64,000 bases of DNA from Amycolatopsis bartoniae (GTDB lineage Bacteria; Actinomycetota; Actinomycetes; Mycobacteriales; Pseudonocardiaceae). This document shows, piece after piece, positions 16,258 through 25,281 of this stretch (positions are counted from its first letter, which is position 1; each line of letters opens with the position of its first letter). The position numbers and the translations under genes were made by a program. The stretch spans positions 186,001 to 250,000 of the forward strand of contig NZ_JACHWH010000007.1 in the NCBI RefSeq assembly GCF_014191255.1, read 5' to 3'. The notes below the pieces were generated by a model that worked only from the letters and a program-made list of their open reading frames with translations, had not been told where the DNA came from and searched no databases.

Positions 16258-18228
16258 ATGACTTCCACCCAGGCGAGCGACGTCGGCGCCGACGTTGTGG
16301 CACAAACCGAGATGTACCGGCGGATGCGGCTGATCCGCCAGTTCGAGGACCGCGCCTCACGGCTCTACCGCGTCAACCGGATCCCCGGGTTCCTCCACCT
16401 GTCGATCGGCCAGGAGGCCACGGCCGTGGGCGCCTGCTGGCCGCTCGACGACCGGGACGTGGTCACCTCCACCCATCGCGGCCACGGCCACTGCATCGCC
16501 AAGGGGCTCGACGTCACCGGCATGTTCGCCGAGCTGATGGGGCGCAGCACCGGGACGTGCCGCGGCCGAGGCGGTTCGATGCACATCGCCGATCCGCGCA
16601 AGGGAATCTTCGGCGCCAACGGCATCGTGGCGGCCGGCCTGCCGATCGCGGCCGGCGCGGCGACGGCGGCGCAGCTGCGCGGCCGCGGCGGCGTGGTCGT
16701 CGCCTTCTTCGGCGACGGCGCGGTGGCGCAGGGCATGTTCCACGAAGCGGTGAACCTGGCCGCGGTCTGGCAGCTGCCGATCGTGTTCCTCTGCGAGAAC
16801 AACCACTACGCCGAGTTCTCCGCGGCCAAGGACCAGCACCGCGCGACGCTGGCCGACCGCGCCCGCGGGTACGGAATCGACTTCGCCCACGTCGACGGCA
16901 ACGATGTGGTCGCGGTGGCGAACACCGTGGGCGACCTGGTGCGCGGCCTGCGGGCGGGCGCGGGACCGGTGCTGGTGGAGGCCGAAACCTACCGCTGGCA
17001 CGGGCACTACGAGGGCGACCCGGAGCGCTACCGCGAGCCGGCCGAACTCACGGAGTGGAAGACGCGCGACCCGTTGACGGTGCTCGCCGCCCGGCTGGAC
17101 CCGGACCGGGTTGCCGAGATCGACCGCGAGGTCGACGCGGTGATCGACGCCGCGGTCGAGCAGGCGCAGGCCGCGGACGAGCCGGCACCGGAGACCCTGC
17201 ACCATTTCGTGGGCGTGCCCCGCGAGCCGGTCCCGGAGCCGCCCGAACCGGACGGCGAGGTCTTCCGCACCATGGACGCCGTCCGGGAGGCGCTCGAACA
17301 CGAGCTGGCGGCCGACGAGGACGTGTTCCTGGCCGGGATCGACGTCGGCGCGGGCGGCAACGTCTTCGGTCTCACGCGCGGGCTCGCGCAGGCCTATCCG
17401 GGCCGCGTGCGGGACACCCCGATCTCGGAGAGCGCCATCATCGGTGCGGGCGTGGGGTCCGCCATGGCCGGGCTGCGCCCCGTGGTGGAGCTGATGTACT
17501 TCGACTTCCTCGGCGTGTGCCTGGACCAGCTGATGAACCAGGCCGCGAAGCTGCGGTTCATGACCGGCGGTGCGGTGACCATGCCGCTGGTGGTGCGCAC
17601 CCAGTTCGGCGCGGGCAAGTCGTCGGGCAGCCAGCACTCCCAGAGCCTGGAGGCGATGCTCGCGCACATCCCCGGGCTCACCGTGGTGATGCCCTCGACC
17701 CCGGCGGACACCTACGGCCTGCTGCGGGCCGCCATCCGCGATCCGAACCCGGTGGTGTTCGTGGAGAACCGGCTGCTCTACGGGCGCAAGGGCCCACGGC
17801 CGCACCCCGGCCACCTGGTGCCGCTGGGCAAGGCGGCGATCCGGCGCGAGGGCACCGACGTGACGCTGGTGTCGTACTCGAAGCTGGTACACGACTGTGC
17901 CGCGGTGGCCGAGGACCTCGCGCGGGACGGGATCAGCGTCGAGGTGATCGACCTGCGCACGATCGCGCCGCTGGACACCGAGACGGTGCTGCGGTCACTG
18001 GCCAAGACCGGCAGGCTGGTGATCGCGCACCAGGCGGTGGAGCCTTTCGGGGTCGGCGCGGAACTGGCCGCCGTCGCGGCCTCGCGCGGGTTCTGGACGC
18101 TCGACGCGCCGGTCCTGCGGGTCGGCGCCGCCCACACCCCCGCGCCCTACGCGCCGTCGCTGGAGCGCGAGTGGCTCCCGGACCGGGAGCGGATCGCCGC
18201 CGCCGTGCGGAAGTCCGTGCTCGGCTGA
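16258..18228 (+). CDS. Fused E1 alpha/beta thiamine-diphosphate 2-oxoacid dehydrogenase
   Basis: A 656-residue fusion of both E1 subunits. The alpha part (about 1-320) has RGHGHCIAKG and the thiamine diphosphate motif GDGAVAQGMFHEAVNLA...CENN. An acidic Pro/Glu linker near 325-345 leads to the beta part, with DTPISESAIIGAGVGSA, the acidic catalytic-pocket region, GAGKSSGSQHSQSLEA (His) and a transketolase C-terminal domain ending in EPFGVGAELAA. Such E1s decarboxylate 2-oxoacids or cleave acetoin and pass the acyl group to lipoyl E2. No E2 or E3 gene is next to it, which is odd. ATG 16258 is preceded by a GAGAT purine run. Confidence 0.9.
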   Translation: MTSTQASDVGADVVAQTEMYRRMRLIRQFEDRASRLYRVNRIPGFLHLSIGQEATAVGACWPLDDRDVVTSTHRGHGHCIAKGLDVTGMFAELMGRSTGTCRGRGGSMHIADPRKGIFGANGIVAAGLPIAAGAATAAQLRGRGGVVVAFFGDGAVAQGMFHEAVNLAAVWQLPIVFLCENNHYAEFSAAKDQHRATLADRARGYGIDFAHVDGNDVVAVANTVGDLVRGLRAGAGPVLVEAETYRWHGHYEGDPERYREPAELTEWKTRDPLTVLAARLDPDRVAEIDREVDAVIDAAVEQAQAADEPAPETLHHFVGVPREPVPEPPEPDGEVFRTMDAVREALEHELAADEDVFLAGIDVGAGGNVFGLTRGLAQAYPGRVRDTPISESAIIGAGVGSAMAGLRPVVELMYFDFLGVCLDQLMNQAAKLRFMTGGAVTMPLVVRTQFGAGKSSGSQHSQSLEAMLAHIPGLTVVMPSTPADTYGLLRAAIRDPNPVVFVENRLLYGRKGPRPHPGHLVPLGKAAIRREGTDVTLVSYSKLVHDCAAVAEDLARDGISVEVIDLRTIAPLDTETVLRSLAKTGRLVIAHQAVEPFGVGAELAAVAASRGFWTLDAPVLRVGAAHTPAPYAPSLEREWLPDRERIAAAVRKSVLG

Positions 18229-18239
18229 CGCGGTCAGCC
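18223..18239. terminator. Bidirectional hairpin terminator
   Basis: GGCTGAC and GTCAGCC form a perfect 7-bp stem with a GCG loop. The hairpin contains the stop codons of both convergent genes (E1 fusion and TetR), so it can end transcription from both sides. Confidence 0.5.
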
Positions 18240-18893
18240 CTGCTCGCGCTCCCGGAACCGCCGCACCCGCTCGTCGAGGTCGCCGGCGTCGTAGGACGGG
18301 CTGCGGAAGCCGGAGATCAGCGTGGCGCAGTACTCCCGGGACAGGAACTCCGCGTCCCACTCACCGCCGGGTTTGGCCCACTGGTAGGTGTGGTTGTGCA
18401 TGTTGAGGAACTGCAGCATCGCCAGCCGCGCGTCCATCTTGCGGAACGCACCCGACTCCATCGCCTCCACGAGCAGCTCCCGCACGATCTTTTCGAACTC
18501 GTGCCGCTGGCGGAGCAGCCGGGTGCGGTTCGCGCCACGCAGGTGCCGGTAGTCGTGTTCGTAGACCCAGATGTGGTCCAGCCGCGCCAGAATGAGCTCC
18601 AGCAGGGTCTGGGACAGCAGGCGCAGGCGCAGGACCGGGTCCTCGTCCAGGGCCGCGATCCGCCGGGCGGCCGTCAGCAACGGGTTCAGGACGCGGTTCT
18701 GGATCTCGACGAGCAGGTTCTCCTTGGACCCGATGTAGTAGTACAACGCGCCCTTGGCCAGGCCGGCGACCTGACCGATCTCGGCGATCCCGGTGGCCGC
18801 GTAACCCTGCTTGGCGAACAGTCGCGCCGCCTGGTCGATGATCTCCTGCCGCTTGATCTCGTAACCCGGCCCGTGCCCTGGTGGTCTTGGCAT
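18234..18893 (-). CDS. TetR-family regulator of the catabolic island
   Basis: A 219-residue TetR protein. The N-terminal helix-turn-helix is IAEIGQVAGLAKGALYYYIG (about residues 38-57), followed by SKENLL. The C-terminal ligand domain is of the kind found in KstR/FadR-like acyl-CoA-sensing regulators (MLQFLNMHNHTYQW). It lies between the E1 gene and the hydantoinase operon, and divergent from the latter. The dyad at 19026-19053 lies in the divergent gap and contains the ACCGACTGGT core. It is likely a repressor released by a CoA ester. Confidence 0.87.
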   Translation of the reverse strand: MPRPPGHGPGYEIKRQEIIDQAARLFAKQGYAATGIAEIGQVAGLAKGALYYYIGSKENLLVEIQNRVLNPLLTAARRIAALDEDPVLRLRLLSQTLLELILARLDHIWVYEHDYRHLRGANRTRLLRQRHEFEKIVRELLVEAMESGAFRKMDARLAMLQFLNMHNHTYQWAKPGGEWDAEFLSREYCATLISGFRSPSYDAGDLDERVRRFREREQG

Positions 18894-19025
18894 GGCTCCA
18901 GAGCCTATTCCGCTTGCGCCTCGTCGCGCGCCGACCCGCACGGAACGTCCACACCGATCGCACGAACCTCACCCGGTCCGGGCTTGTCAGGCTCCGGCAC
19001 GCGCCTTAGAGTGCTTCCCGTCACC

Positions 19026-19053
19026 GTTTCGTAGACCGACTGGTACACGAAAC
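19026..19053. promoter_or_regulatory. 28-bp TetR-type operator upstream of the hydantoinase operon
   Basis: The outer arms GTTTCGT and ACGAAAC are perfect inverted copies, and inside them ACC...GGT pairs as well, giving 10 of 14 symmetric positions. The dyad lies 34 bases before the first gene of the operon (19087) and in the gap divergent from the TetR gene, the natural place for autorepression and operon control. Confidence 0.55.
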
Positions 19054-19086
19054 AAATCCACCGGCAGCACACTGGAGTGATGGCCC

Positions 19087-19353
19087 GTGAGTGATGTGAA
19101 GTCCCCTGCTCCGCAAGGCCTTTCCGTGCCGCGGGAGGAAGTTTCCGAAGAGGACCTGCGCGCACTGGGTGTGGACCTCGCCCGCGACTTCCCCGGCAGC
19201 ACCGCCGCCGACTTCCGGCGCTACCCGGTGTTGTCCGAAGGCGGCTGGTTCGTCGTCGTGAAACACCAGAAGACGCTCGAGTCGGTCGCCCGCGAGCCGG
19301 GCCCGCTGCTCGGCCCGATCGTGCTGGCCTCCGACGGCCTCGACGTGAACTGA
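19087..19353 (+). CDS. Small protein preceding the hydantoinase/carboxylase subunits
   Basis: An 88-residue acidic, soluble protein starting with GTG. A polar N-terminal stretch is followed by SEEDLRALGVDLARDFPGST and the segment GGWFVVVKHQKTLESV. I recognise no domain. It lies 16 bases before the hydantoinase A gene and is translated in the same direction, so it may be a small accessory subunit, as seen with acetone/acetophenone carboxylases, which carry one small subunit. That role is inferred from position alone. Confidence 0.65.
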   Translation: MSDVKSPAPQGLSVPREEVSEEDLRALGVDLARDFPGSTAADFRRYPVLSEGGWFVVVKHQKTLESVAREPGPLLGPIVLASDGLDVN

Positions 19354-19369
19354 GAGAGGAGAAGCCACC

Positions 19370-21400
19370 ATGATCGGAGTCGATGTCGGCGGGACGTTCA
19401 CGGACGTCGTGGCCATCGAGGACGGCCGGATCAAGACCGTCAAGGTCGCCACGGACGTGCGCACCACCGAACGCGGCGTGCTCAAGGGGGCCGAGGAGAT
19501 CGGCGTCGAGGCCGCCGAGGTCTTCAACCACGCCAGCACCCACGGCCTCAACGCCGTGATCACCCGCAGGTTGCCCAAGATCGCGTTCCTGACCACCGAG
19601 GGCCACCGCGACATCCTCGACGTCGGGCGCACGTGGCGGCCGGTCGAGGGCCTGATGAACCCGGCGTGGCGCCGCTCCTACGGCGACGCCGACCGGCCGC
19701 TGGTGCCCCGCTACCTGCGCCGCGGCATCAGGGAGCGGCTGACCGCCGACGGCGGTGTGCTGATCCCGCTCGACGAGGACCAGGCCCGCGCCGAACTCGC
19801 GGTGCTGCGCCGCTGCGGCGTCGAGGGCGTGGCGATCTGCCTGCTCAACGCCTACGTCAACGACCACCACGAGGAGCGCCTGCGGCAGCTGGTGCGGGAG
19901 GAACTGGGCGACGTCCCGGTGTCGATCTCCAGCGAGGTTTCCCCGCTGGCCAAGGAGTTCGCCCGCGCGTCCACGACGGTGGTCGACGTGTTCATGCGAC
20001 TGATCTACGGCGACTACACCCGTCGCCTCGACGCCGGGCTGCGCGACCTGAAGTTCGCCGGCGACCTGAACTTCGCCGACTGCGCCGCGCAACTGGTGCG
20101 CTCGGACGTCGCGATGGAGCATCCGTTCCGGATCGTGTTCGCCGGCCCGGCCGCGGGCACCGTCTCCAGCGCACACTTCGGCGGCCTGATCGGTGCCACG
20201 AACCTGTTGTGCGCGGACGTGGGCGGCACCTCCTGCGACATCAGCATGGTCACCGACGGCAAACCGTTCGTGAACACCACGTTCGAGCTGGAACACGACC
20301 TCATCGTCAACGCGCTGTCCAACGAGATCTCCAGCATCGGCGCGGGCGGCGGCAGCCTCGTCACGATCAACGCGGCGGGCGAGCTGAAGGTCGGGCCGGG
20401 CAGCGCGGGCGCCGATCCGGGACCGGCCTGCTACGGCATCGGCGGCACGCAGCCCACGACCACCGACACCTGTCTGCTCATGGGGATCATCGACCCGGAC
20501 GGCTTCGCGGGCGGACGGATGAAGCTCGATCCGGAGCTGTCCCGGCGGGCCTTCGAGGCGCTGGACACGAAGCTGTCGTTCGAGCAGCGCGTGTCCTACG
20601 CGTTCAACATCGGCATCAACAACATCGCCGAGGGCGTCACCAACATCGCGATCCAGCACGGTGTCGACCCGCGAGACTACAGCCTGGTCGCCTACGGCGC
20701 CGCGGGTCCGATGCTGCTGCCCGCCGTGCTCGACCTGGTGCACGCCGCCGAGGTGATCGTGCCGCCGCACCCCGGTCTGTTCTCCGCGCTGGGGCTGGTC
20801 AGCACCGACCTCGTCTACGCCGACAGCCGCAGCGCCTACACGCTGCTCACCGCCGAGGCCGCCGAGTCGATCGACAAGGTCTACCGCTCGATGGAACAGC
20901 GCCTGTCCGAACGCCTGAAGGAGAAGGACCGCGGCAAGGTCACCTTCGTCCGCAGCTTCGACGGGCGGCTGGCGGGCCAGACCTGGGAGACACCGTTCAT
21001 CGCGGTGCCCGCGGGCGAGATCACCGCCGAGGGCGTCGAGCGGATGGTGGCCAACTTCCACGAGGCCTACGCCGAGCGCAGCGGCAACAAGTTCGAGGCA
21101 CTGCCGGTGCAGGGCGTGACCTACCGGGTGCAGGCCGTCGTGCACGCCGACAAGGTCGAGTACCCGGTGCTGCCGGAGCGGCCGGCGGGCGAGCGCCCGG
21201 AACCCACGCGCACCCTGACCATCCGCTACCTCACCGGGGAAGACCTCCCGGCACACGAGTACCAGCGCTCCGGCCTGCGCGCCGGTGACGCGATCGACGG
21301 GCCGGCGGTGATCAGGGAACCGCTGTCCACCACGTTCCTCGTGCCAGGCCAGACCGCCCACGTCGGCTCCCACGGCGAGCTGCGCATCCGCAAGGCGTGA
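19370..21400 (+). CDS. Hydantoinase/oxoprolinase A-type ATPase subunit (acetophenone carboxylase-like)
   Basis: A 676-residue HyuA-family protein. It opens with the actin-like ATPase phosphate-1 motif GVDVGGTFTDVVA; the second phosphate loop is LCADVGGTSCDISMV; the adenosine-side glycine motif is IGAGGGSLV...GPGSAGADPGPACYG. Members phosphorylate a carbonyl or amide oxygen for hydrolysis of hydantoins/5-oxoproline or for carboxylation of ketones. It is encoded 11 bases before its B partner. The downstream SDRs and a CoA ligase favour ketone carboxylation or ring opening followed by CoA activation, which is inference. Confidence 0.9.
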   Translation: MIGVDVGGTFTDVVAIEDGRIKTVKVATDVRTTERGVLKGAEEIGVEAAEVFNHASTHGLNAVITRRLPKIAFLTTEGHRDILDVGRTWRPVEGLMNPAWRRSYGDADRPLVPRYLRRGIRERLTADGGVLIPLDEDQARAELAVLRRCGVEGVAICLLNAYVNDHHEERLRQLVREELGDVPVSISSEVSPLAKEFARASTTVVDVFMRLIYGDYTRRLDAGLRDLKFAGDLNFADCAAQLVRSDVAMEHPFRIVFAGPAAGTVSSAHFGGLIGATNLLCADVGGTSCDISMVTDGKPFVNTTFELEHDLIVNALSNEISSIGAGGGSLVTINAAGELKVGPGSAGADPGPACYGIGGTQPTTTDTCLLMGIIDPDGFAGGRMKLDPELSRRAFEALDTKLSFEQRVSYAFNIGINNIAEGVTNIAIQHGVDPRDYSLVAYGAAGPMLLPAVLDLVHAAEVIVPPHPGLFSALGLVSTDLVYADSRSAYTLLTAEAAESIDKVYRSMEQRLSERLKEKDRGKVTFVRSFDGRLAGQTWETPFIAVPAGEITAEGVERMVANFHEAYAERSGNKFEALPVQGVTYRVQAVVHADKVEYPVLPERPAGERPEPTRTLTIRYLTGEDLPAHEYQRSGLRAGDAIDGPAVIREPLSTTFLVPGQTAHVGSHGELRIRKA

Positions 21401-21411
21401 AGGGGAAGACC

Positions 21412-23343
21412 ATGACTGTTTCACTCAAGGACCTCGACGACGCGCAGTTCGCCGAGCGGTACGGCGCCGACCGGTTCACCGCCACGGTGCTGTCCAGCCG
21501 GATGCGCTACATCGTGCAGCACATGTGCACCGGGCTGCTCAACAACGCGTTCTCGCTGATCCTGCGCGACTGGTACGACTTCGCGGCCACCATCTCCGGT
21601 CCGCCGGAGCTGAACTACCCGATGTCGTCGGTGAGCAACAGCCTCGCGATGTTCCTCGGCACCATGTCCGAGGCGGTGCGCAACACCATCGAGGAGTACG
21701 GGCCGGAAAACCTGCGTCCCGGTGACGTGGTGATCTGCAACGACCCGTATCGGGCGGGCAACCACGTGAACGACGTCTGCTTCATCCGCCCGGTGTTCGT
21801 CGACGGCCGCGTCATCTCCTTCGTCACGCTGCGCGCCCACCAGCTGGACATGGGTGGTGTCGTTCCTGCCGGGTTCAGCGGCACGAAGCGCAACGTGTAC
21901 GAGAACGGCCTGGTGATCGCCCCGACCCTGCTCTACCGGGACGACAAGCCGATCAAGTCCGCGTTCAACCTGATCTTCGACAACGCGCGCTACTGCGCAC
22001 TGCTGCTGCCCGACATCAAGACCATCTACGCGAACCTGTTGCTGGGCGAGCGGCTGATCCAGGAAAGCGTCGAACGCTACGGCGCCGAGGCCTACCTCGG
22101 GGCGATCCGGTACAGCACCGACGTCTCCGCCGAGGCGATGAGCACCGCGCTCGCCGCGCTGCCCGACGGCGTGTACGAGGCCGAGGAGGGCATCGACTGC
22201 GACGGCGTCGACGACTCGGTGGAGTACCGGATCAAGGTCAGGATCACCAAGGCGGGGCACCGCATGGAGCTCGACTTCAGTGGTACCTCGCCGCAGGCGC
22301 GCACCAGCATCAACGCCGGCATCCTGGACACCAAGACCGCCGTCGGTGTCGCGCTGAAGTTCCTGATCGACCCGGCGACCCCGTTCACCTCGGGCGCCTA
22401 CCGGGACATCGACATCGTGCTGCCCGCCGGGACGTTCATCAGCGCCACGCCACCGGACGGCGCGGTGTTCCTGTACTGGGAGAGCACCGGACCGGTCCTG
22501 CTGGCGGTGTTCCGCGCGCTGGAGAAGGCACTGGGCCGCAAGGCCGTCGGCGGTGACTACGGTTCGCTCAACATCCACAACGCCAACGGCGTGCTCGAAG
22601 ACGGGACACCGTGGGTGACCACCGCACAGTGCGGCGGCGAGCACGGGCCGTGGGGCGCGACCGAGGCGGGCGACGCGGACAGCTACTCCGTGGTGTACCA
22701 GGCGAACAACCTCGACCCGGCGACCGAGGCGATCGAATCCGAGCTGCCCGCGGTGGTGCTGCGCAAGGAATACGTGCCGGACAGCTCCGGCGCGGGCGCC
22801 CACCGCGGTGGCGCGGCGGTGCTCAAGGACACCCTGTACCTGACCGCGGCCGAGCACTGGTCCAGTCCATTGCACACGAAGAGCCCCAGCGGTCTCGGGG
22901 TGTACGGCGGCAAGAGCGGCGCGCTCGGCGCGACGTGGCTGTTCCACGCCGAGGACCGCGACGTCGTGCGCACCAGGGAACTGCTCGCCACCTCCGACGA
23001 CGTGTACGCGCTTGCCACCCCGGTGGCCGGGATGCTCGACCCGGAGACCAAGCGCGTCGACCCGGACGGGGAGTACTTCTACTTCGCCAGCACCCCGGTG
23101 TGGCACACCCAACCGCACGCGGTGTTCCGCTACCTCACCAACGGTGGTGGCGGCTGGGGCAACCCGCTCGAACGCGACCCGGAACGGGTCAAGCGGGACG
23201 TGCGTGACGAGTACGTGACCGTCGAGGGCGCCTACCGCGACTACGGCGTCGTCGTCACCGGTGACCCGCGCACCGATCCGGAGGGGCTGCGCGTCGACGA
23301 GGAAGCCACCCGCCGCCGCCGTGCCGAACTGGCCGCTCAGTAA
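21412..23343 (+). CDS. Hydantoinase B-type subunit
   Basis: A 643-residue HyuB-family partner of the preceding subunit. Recognisable blocks are RMRYIVQHMCTGLLNNAFS, PGDVVICNDPYRAGNHVNDV (metal-binding Asp/His region), RAHQLDMGGVVPAGF and the late GGGGWGNPLERDPERV. AAGGGGAAG lies before the ATG. In this family the B subunit forms the metal-containing catalytic half that works with the ATP-dependent A subunit. The pair has separate genes, unlike the single-chain eukaryotic oxoprolinase. Confidence 0.9.
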   Translation: MTVSLKDLDDAQFAERYGADRFTATVLSSRMRYIVQHMCTGLLNNAFSLILRDWYDFAATISGPPELNYPMSSVSNSLAMFLGTMSEAVRNTIEEYGPENLRPGDVVICNDPYRAGNHVNDVCFIRPVFVDGRVISFVTLRAHQLDMGGVVPAGFSGTKRNVYENGLVIAPTLLYRDDKPIKSAFNLIFDNARYCALLLPDIKTIYANLLLGERLIQESVERYGAEAYLGAIRYSTDVSAEAMSTALAALPDGVYEAEEGIDCDGVDDSVEYRIKVRITKAGHRMELDFSGTSPQARTSINAGILDTKTAVGVALKFLIDPATPFTSGAYRDIDIVLPAGTFISATPPDGAVFLYWESTGPVLLAVFRALEKALGRKAVGGDYGSLNIHNANGVLEDGTPWVTTAQCGGEHGPWGATEAGDADSYSVVYQANNLDPATEAIESELPAVVLRKEYVPDSSGAGAHRGGAAVLKDTLYLTAAEHWSSPLHTKSPSGLGVYGGKSGALGATWLFHAEDRDVVRTRELLATSDDVYALATPVAGMLDPETKRVDPDGEYFYFASTPVWHTQPHAVFRYLTNGGGGWGNPLERDPERVKRDVRDEYVTVEGAYRDYGVVVTGDPRTDPEGLRVDEEATRRRRAELAAQ

Positions 23344-23354
23344 GGGAGACAAGG

Positions 23355-23756
23355 ATGACTTCGATCGAGCTCAACGAGCGCCAGCGCGAGCTGCGTGAGC
23401 GGTTCGTGTCGGAACGGGGCTACTGGAACCCCTTCTGGGAGGGGCTGCTCAGCCTGGACCCCGAGTTCTTCGAGGCCTACCTGACCTTCTCGTCGGTGCC
23501 GTGGCGCAAGGGTGTCCTCGAACCGAAGGTGCGGGAGCTGATCTACACCGCGATCGACGCCTCCACCACGCACCTCTACGAACCCGGGCTGCGCCAGCAC
23601 ATCCGCAACGCGCTGGGCTACGGGGCGACCAAGGAGGAGATCATGGAGGTCCTGGAGCTGACCAGTGTGCTCGGCATCCACACCTGCACCCTCGGCGTTC
23701 CGGTGCTGATGGAGGAACTGGCAGCCCACGAGCGCCGCACCGGCGAGAACTCGTGA
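23355..23756 (+). CDS. Carboxymuconolactone decarboxylase-fold protein
   Basis: A 133-residue AhpD/CMD-like all-helical protein. It has the core helices with PKVRELIYTAIDASTTHLYEPGLRQHIRNAL and the GATKEEIMEVLEL motif. The CxxC of peroxidase-active AhpD is absent (a single Cys in IHTCTLG), so peroxidase activity is unlikely. Position among catabolic genes suggests a lactone decarboxylase, hydrolase or oligomeric accessory role. Its stop overlaps the GTG of the next SDR gene. Confidence 0.85.
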   Translation: MTSIELNERQRELRERFVSERGYWNPFWEGLLSLDPEFFEAYLTFSSVPWRKGVLEPKVRELIYTAIDASTTHLYEPGLRQHIRNALGYGATKEEIMEVLELTSVLGIHTCTLGVPVLMEELAAHERRTGENS

Positions 23757-24496
23757 CCGGTGTGCTCGCCGCGGGCGGCGCCGCCGGGATGCGCGGCCGG
23801 CAGGCCGTCGTCACCGGCGCCGCCCGCGGCATCGGCGCGCACATCGCCCGCGAGCTGGCCGCCGCGGGCGCCGAGGTGACGGTGCTCGACGTCAATGATC
23901 CCGCCGCCACGGTCGACACCATCAGGGCCGAGGGCGGCACCGCCACCGGGCACGCGGTGGACGTCACCGACCTGGCCGCGGTGCGGGCGGTTCTCTCCGG
24001 CCTGCCCGCACTCGACGCGCTGGTCACCTCGGCGGCGGTGTACGGCGACACGGTGTCCCTCGACGACCTCGGCGAGTCCGAAGTGGACCACGTGCTGGGG
24101 GTCAACGTGAAGGGCACCCTGTGGACCATCAAGGCGGCGTTGCCGCTGCTGCGGCGCCACGGCGGCCGGGTGGTGTGCATGGGGTCGGTCGCGGGCAAGG
24201 TCGGCGGGGTGCTCGCCGGGCCGCACTACGTGGCGAGCAAGGGCGCCGTGCACGCGATGGTCAAGTGGCTCGCCAAGACCGAGGCCGCGAACGGGATCAC
24301 CGCCAACGGCGTGGCTCCCGGGGTGGTGGACACCGAGATGGTCGCCGGGCGCGGCTACCGGCCGGACTACTGCCCGCTGGGCAGGCTCGCCCGGCCGGAG
24401 GAGATCGCGCGGGTGGCGGCGTTCCTGGCGTCCCCCGCGGCCAGCTACATGACCGGCGCCGTGGTCGACGTCAACGGCGGATACGCGATGGGCTGA
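23753..24496 (+). CDS. Short-chain dehydrogenase/reductase 1
   Basis: A 247-residue classical SDR. The nucleotide motif is TGAARGIGAHIA, followed by LDVND (Asp at the strand-2 end, suggesting NAD). The catalytic set is Ser in MGSVAGKV and YVASK (Tyr, Lys). The C-terminus has the typical SYMTGAVVDVNGGYAMG. It starts at GTG in a GTGA overlap with the CMD-fold gene. It is one of three SDRs in the operon, so they probably act at different oxidation steps or stereocentres. Confidence 0.9.
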   Translation: MTGVLAAGGAAGMRGRQAVVTGAARGIGAHIARELAAAGAEVTVLDVNDPAATVDTIRAEGGTATGHAVDVTDLAAVRAVLSGLPALDALVTSAAVYGDTVSLDDLGESEVDHVLGVNVKGTLWTIKAALPLLRRHGGRVVCMGSVAGKVGGVLAGPHYVASKGAVHAMVKWLAKTEAANGITANGVAPGVVDTEMVAGRGYRPDYCPLGRLARPEEIARVAAFLASPAASYMTGAVVDVNGGYAMG

Positions 24497-24507
24497 GAGG
24501 GAACCAC

Positions 24508-25281
24508 ATGAACTGCGCTGTCATCACCGGCGCCGCCTCCGGTATCGGGCGGGCCTGCGCGCTGCGCCTGGCCGCGACGGGAGCGGCGGTCGCGCTCCTG
24601 GACATCCACGGGGCGGGCGGTACCCGGCAGGAGATCGAGGACCGCGGCGGCGAGGCCACCGAGTACGCGGTCGACGTCACCGACGACGACGCCGTGCGGG
24701 AGGTCGTCGCCGCGCTGCCCGCGGCGCCGACGGTACTCGTCAACGCCGCCGGCATCATCGTGCGCAAGAAGCTGCTGGAGTGCTCGGTCGAGGAGTGGCG
24801 GCGCGTGGTCGACGTCAACCTCACCGGGTACTTCATCCTGCTGCGGCACGTCATCCCGGCCATGAGCGGGGCGGGTGGGGGTTCGATCGTGCAGATCGCC
24901 TCGATCGCCGGGCACACCGGGTACGGGTTCTCCTCCTACACCGCGGCCAAGGGCGGAGTGCTCGCACTGACCAGGCAGCTCGCCGCCGAGCTGGCCGGGC
25001 ACGGGATCCGCATCAACTCGGTGAGCCCGGGTGTGGTCACCAGCGGGCTGAACCGGGACACCCTGGGCAACCCCGCCATCCGATCGGCCACTGTGGACAA
25101 CATCCCGCTCGGGCGGCTGGGCGAGCCGGACGACATCGCCCGAGTCGTCGCCTTCCTCGCCGGCCCCGAGGCCGCCTTCGTCACCGGCGCCGATCTGGTC
25201 GCCGACGGCGGCATGATCAGCACGATCCACTGGGGCGAGGCGGGGGCGCAACTGCACAGCTTCCACACGGAGGAGCGCTGA
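24508..25281 (+). CDS. Short-chain dehydrogenase/reductase 2
   Basis: A 257-residue classical SDR with TGAASGIGRACA and LLDIHG (acidic, NAD-type), NAAG, IASIAGHTGYGFSSYTAAKGG (catalytic Ser, Tyr, Lys) and SPGVVTSG. It follows the first SDR after 11 bases with a GAGGG ribosome-binding site, and its TGA shares its A with the ATG of the CoA ligase gene. A tail of about 20 residues (IHWGEAGAQLHSF) extends past the usual end and could contact a partner subunit in the tetramer. Confidence 0.9.
   Translation: MNCAVITGAASGIGRACALRLAATGAAVALLDIHGAGGTRQEIEDRGGEATEYAVDVTDDDAVREVVAALPAAPTVLVNAAGIIVRKKLLECSVEEWRRVVDVNLTGYFILLRHVIPAMSGAGGGSIVQIASIAGHTGYGFSSYTAAKGGVLALTRQLAAELAGHGIRINSVSPGVVTSGLNRDTLGNPAIRSATVDNIPLGRLGEPDDIARVVAFLAGPEAAFVTGADLVADGGMISTIHWGEAGAQLHSFHTEER

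Noticed and set aside
15744-19034. 1096-residue plus-strand frame
   Set aside because: It runs antisense to the alcohol dehydrogenase and TetR genes and out of frame through the E1 gene, with Arg/Ala/Gly-rich composition and no domain.
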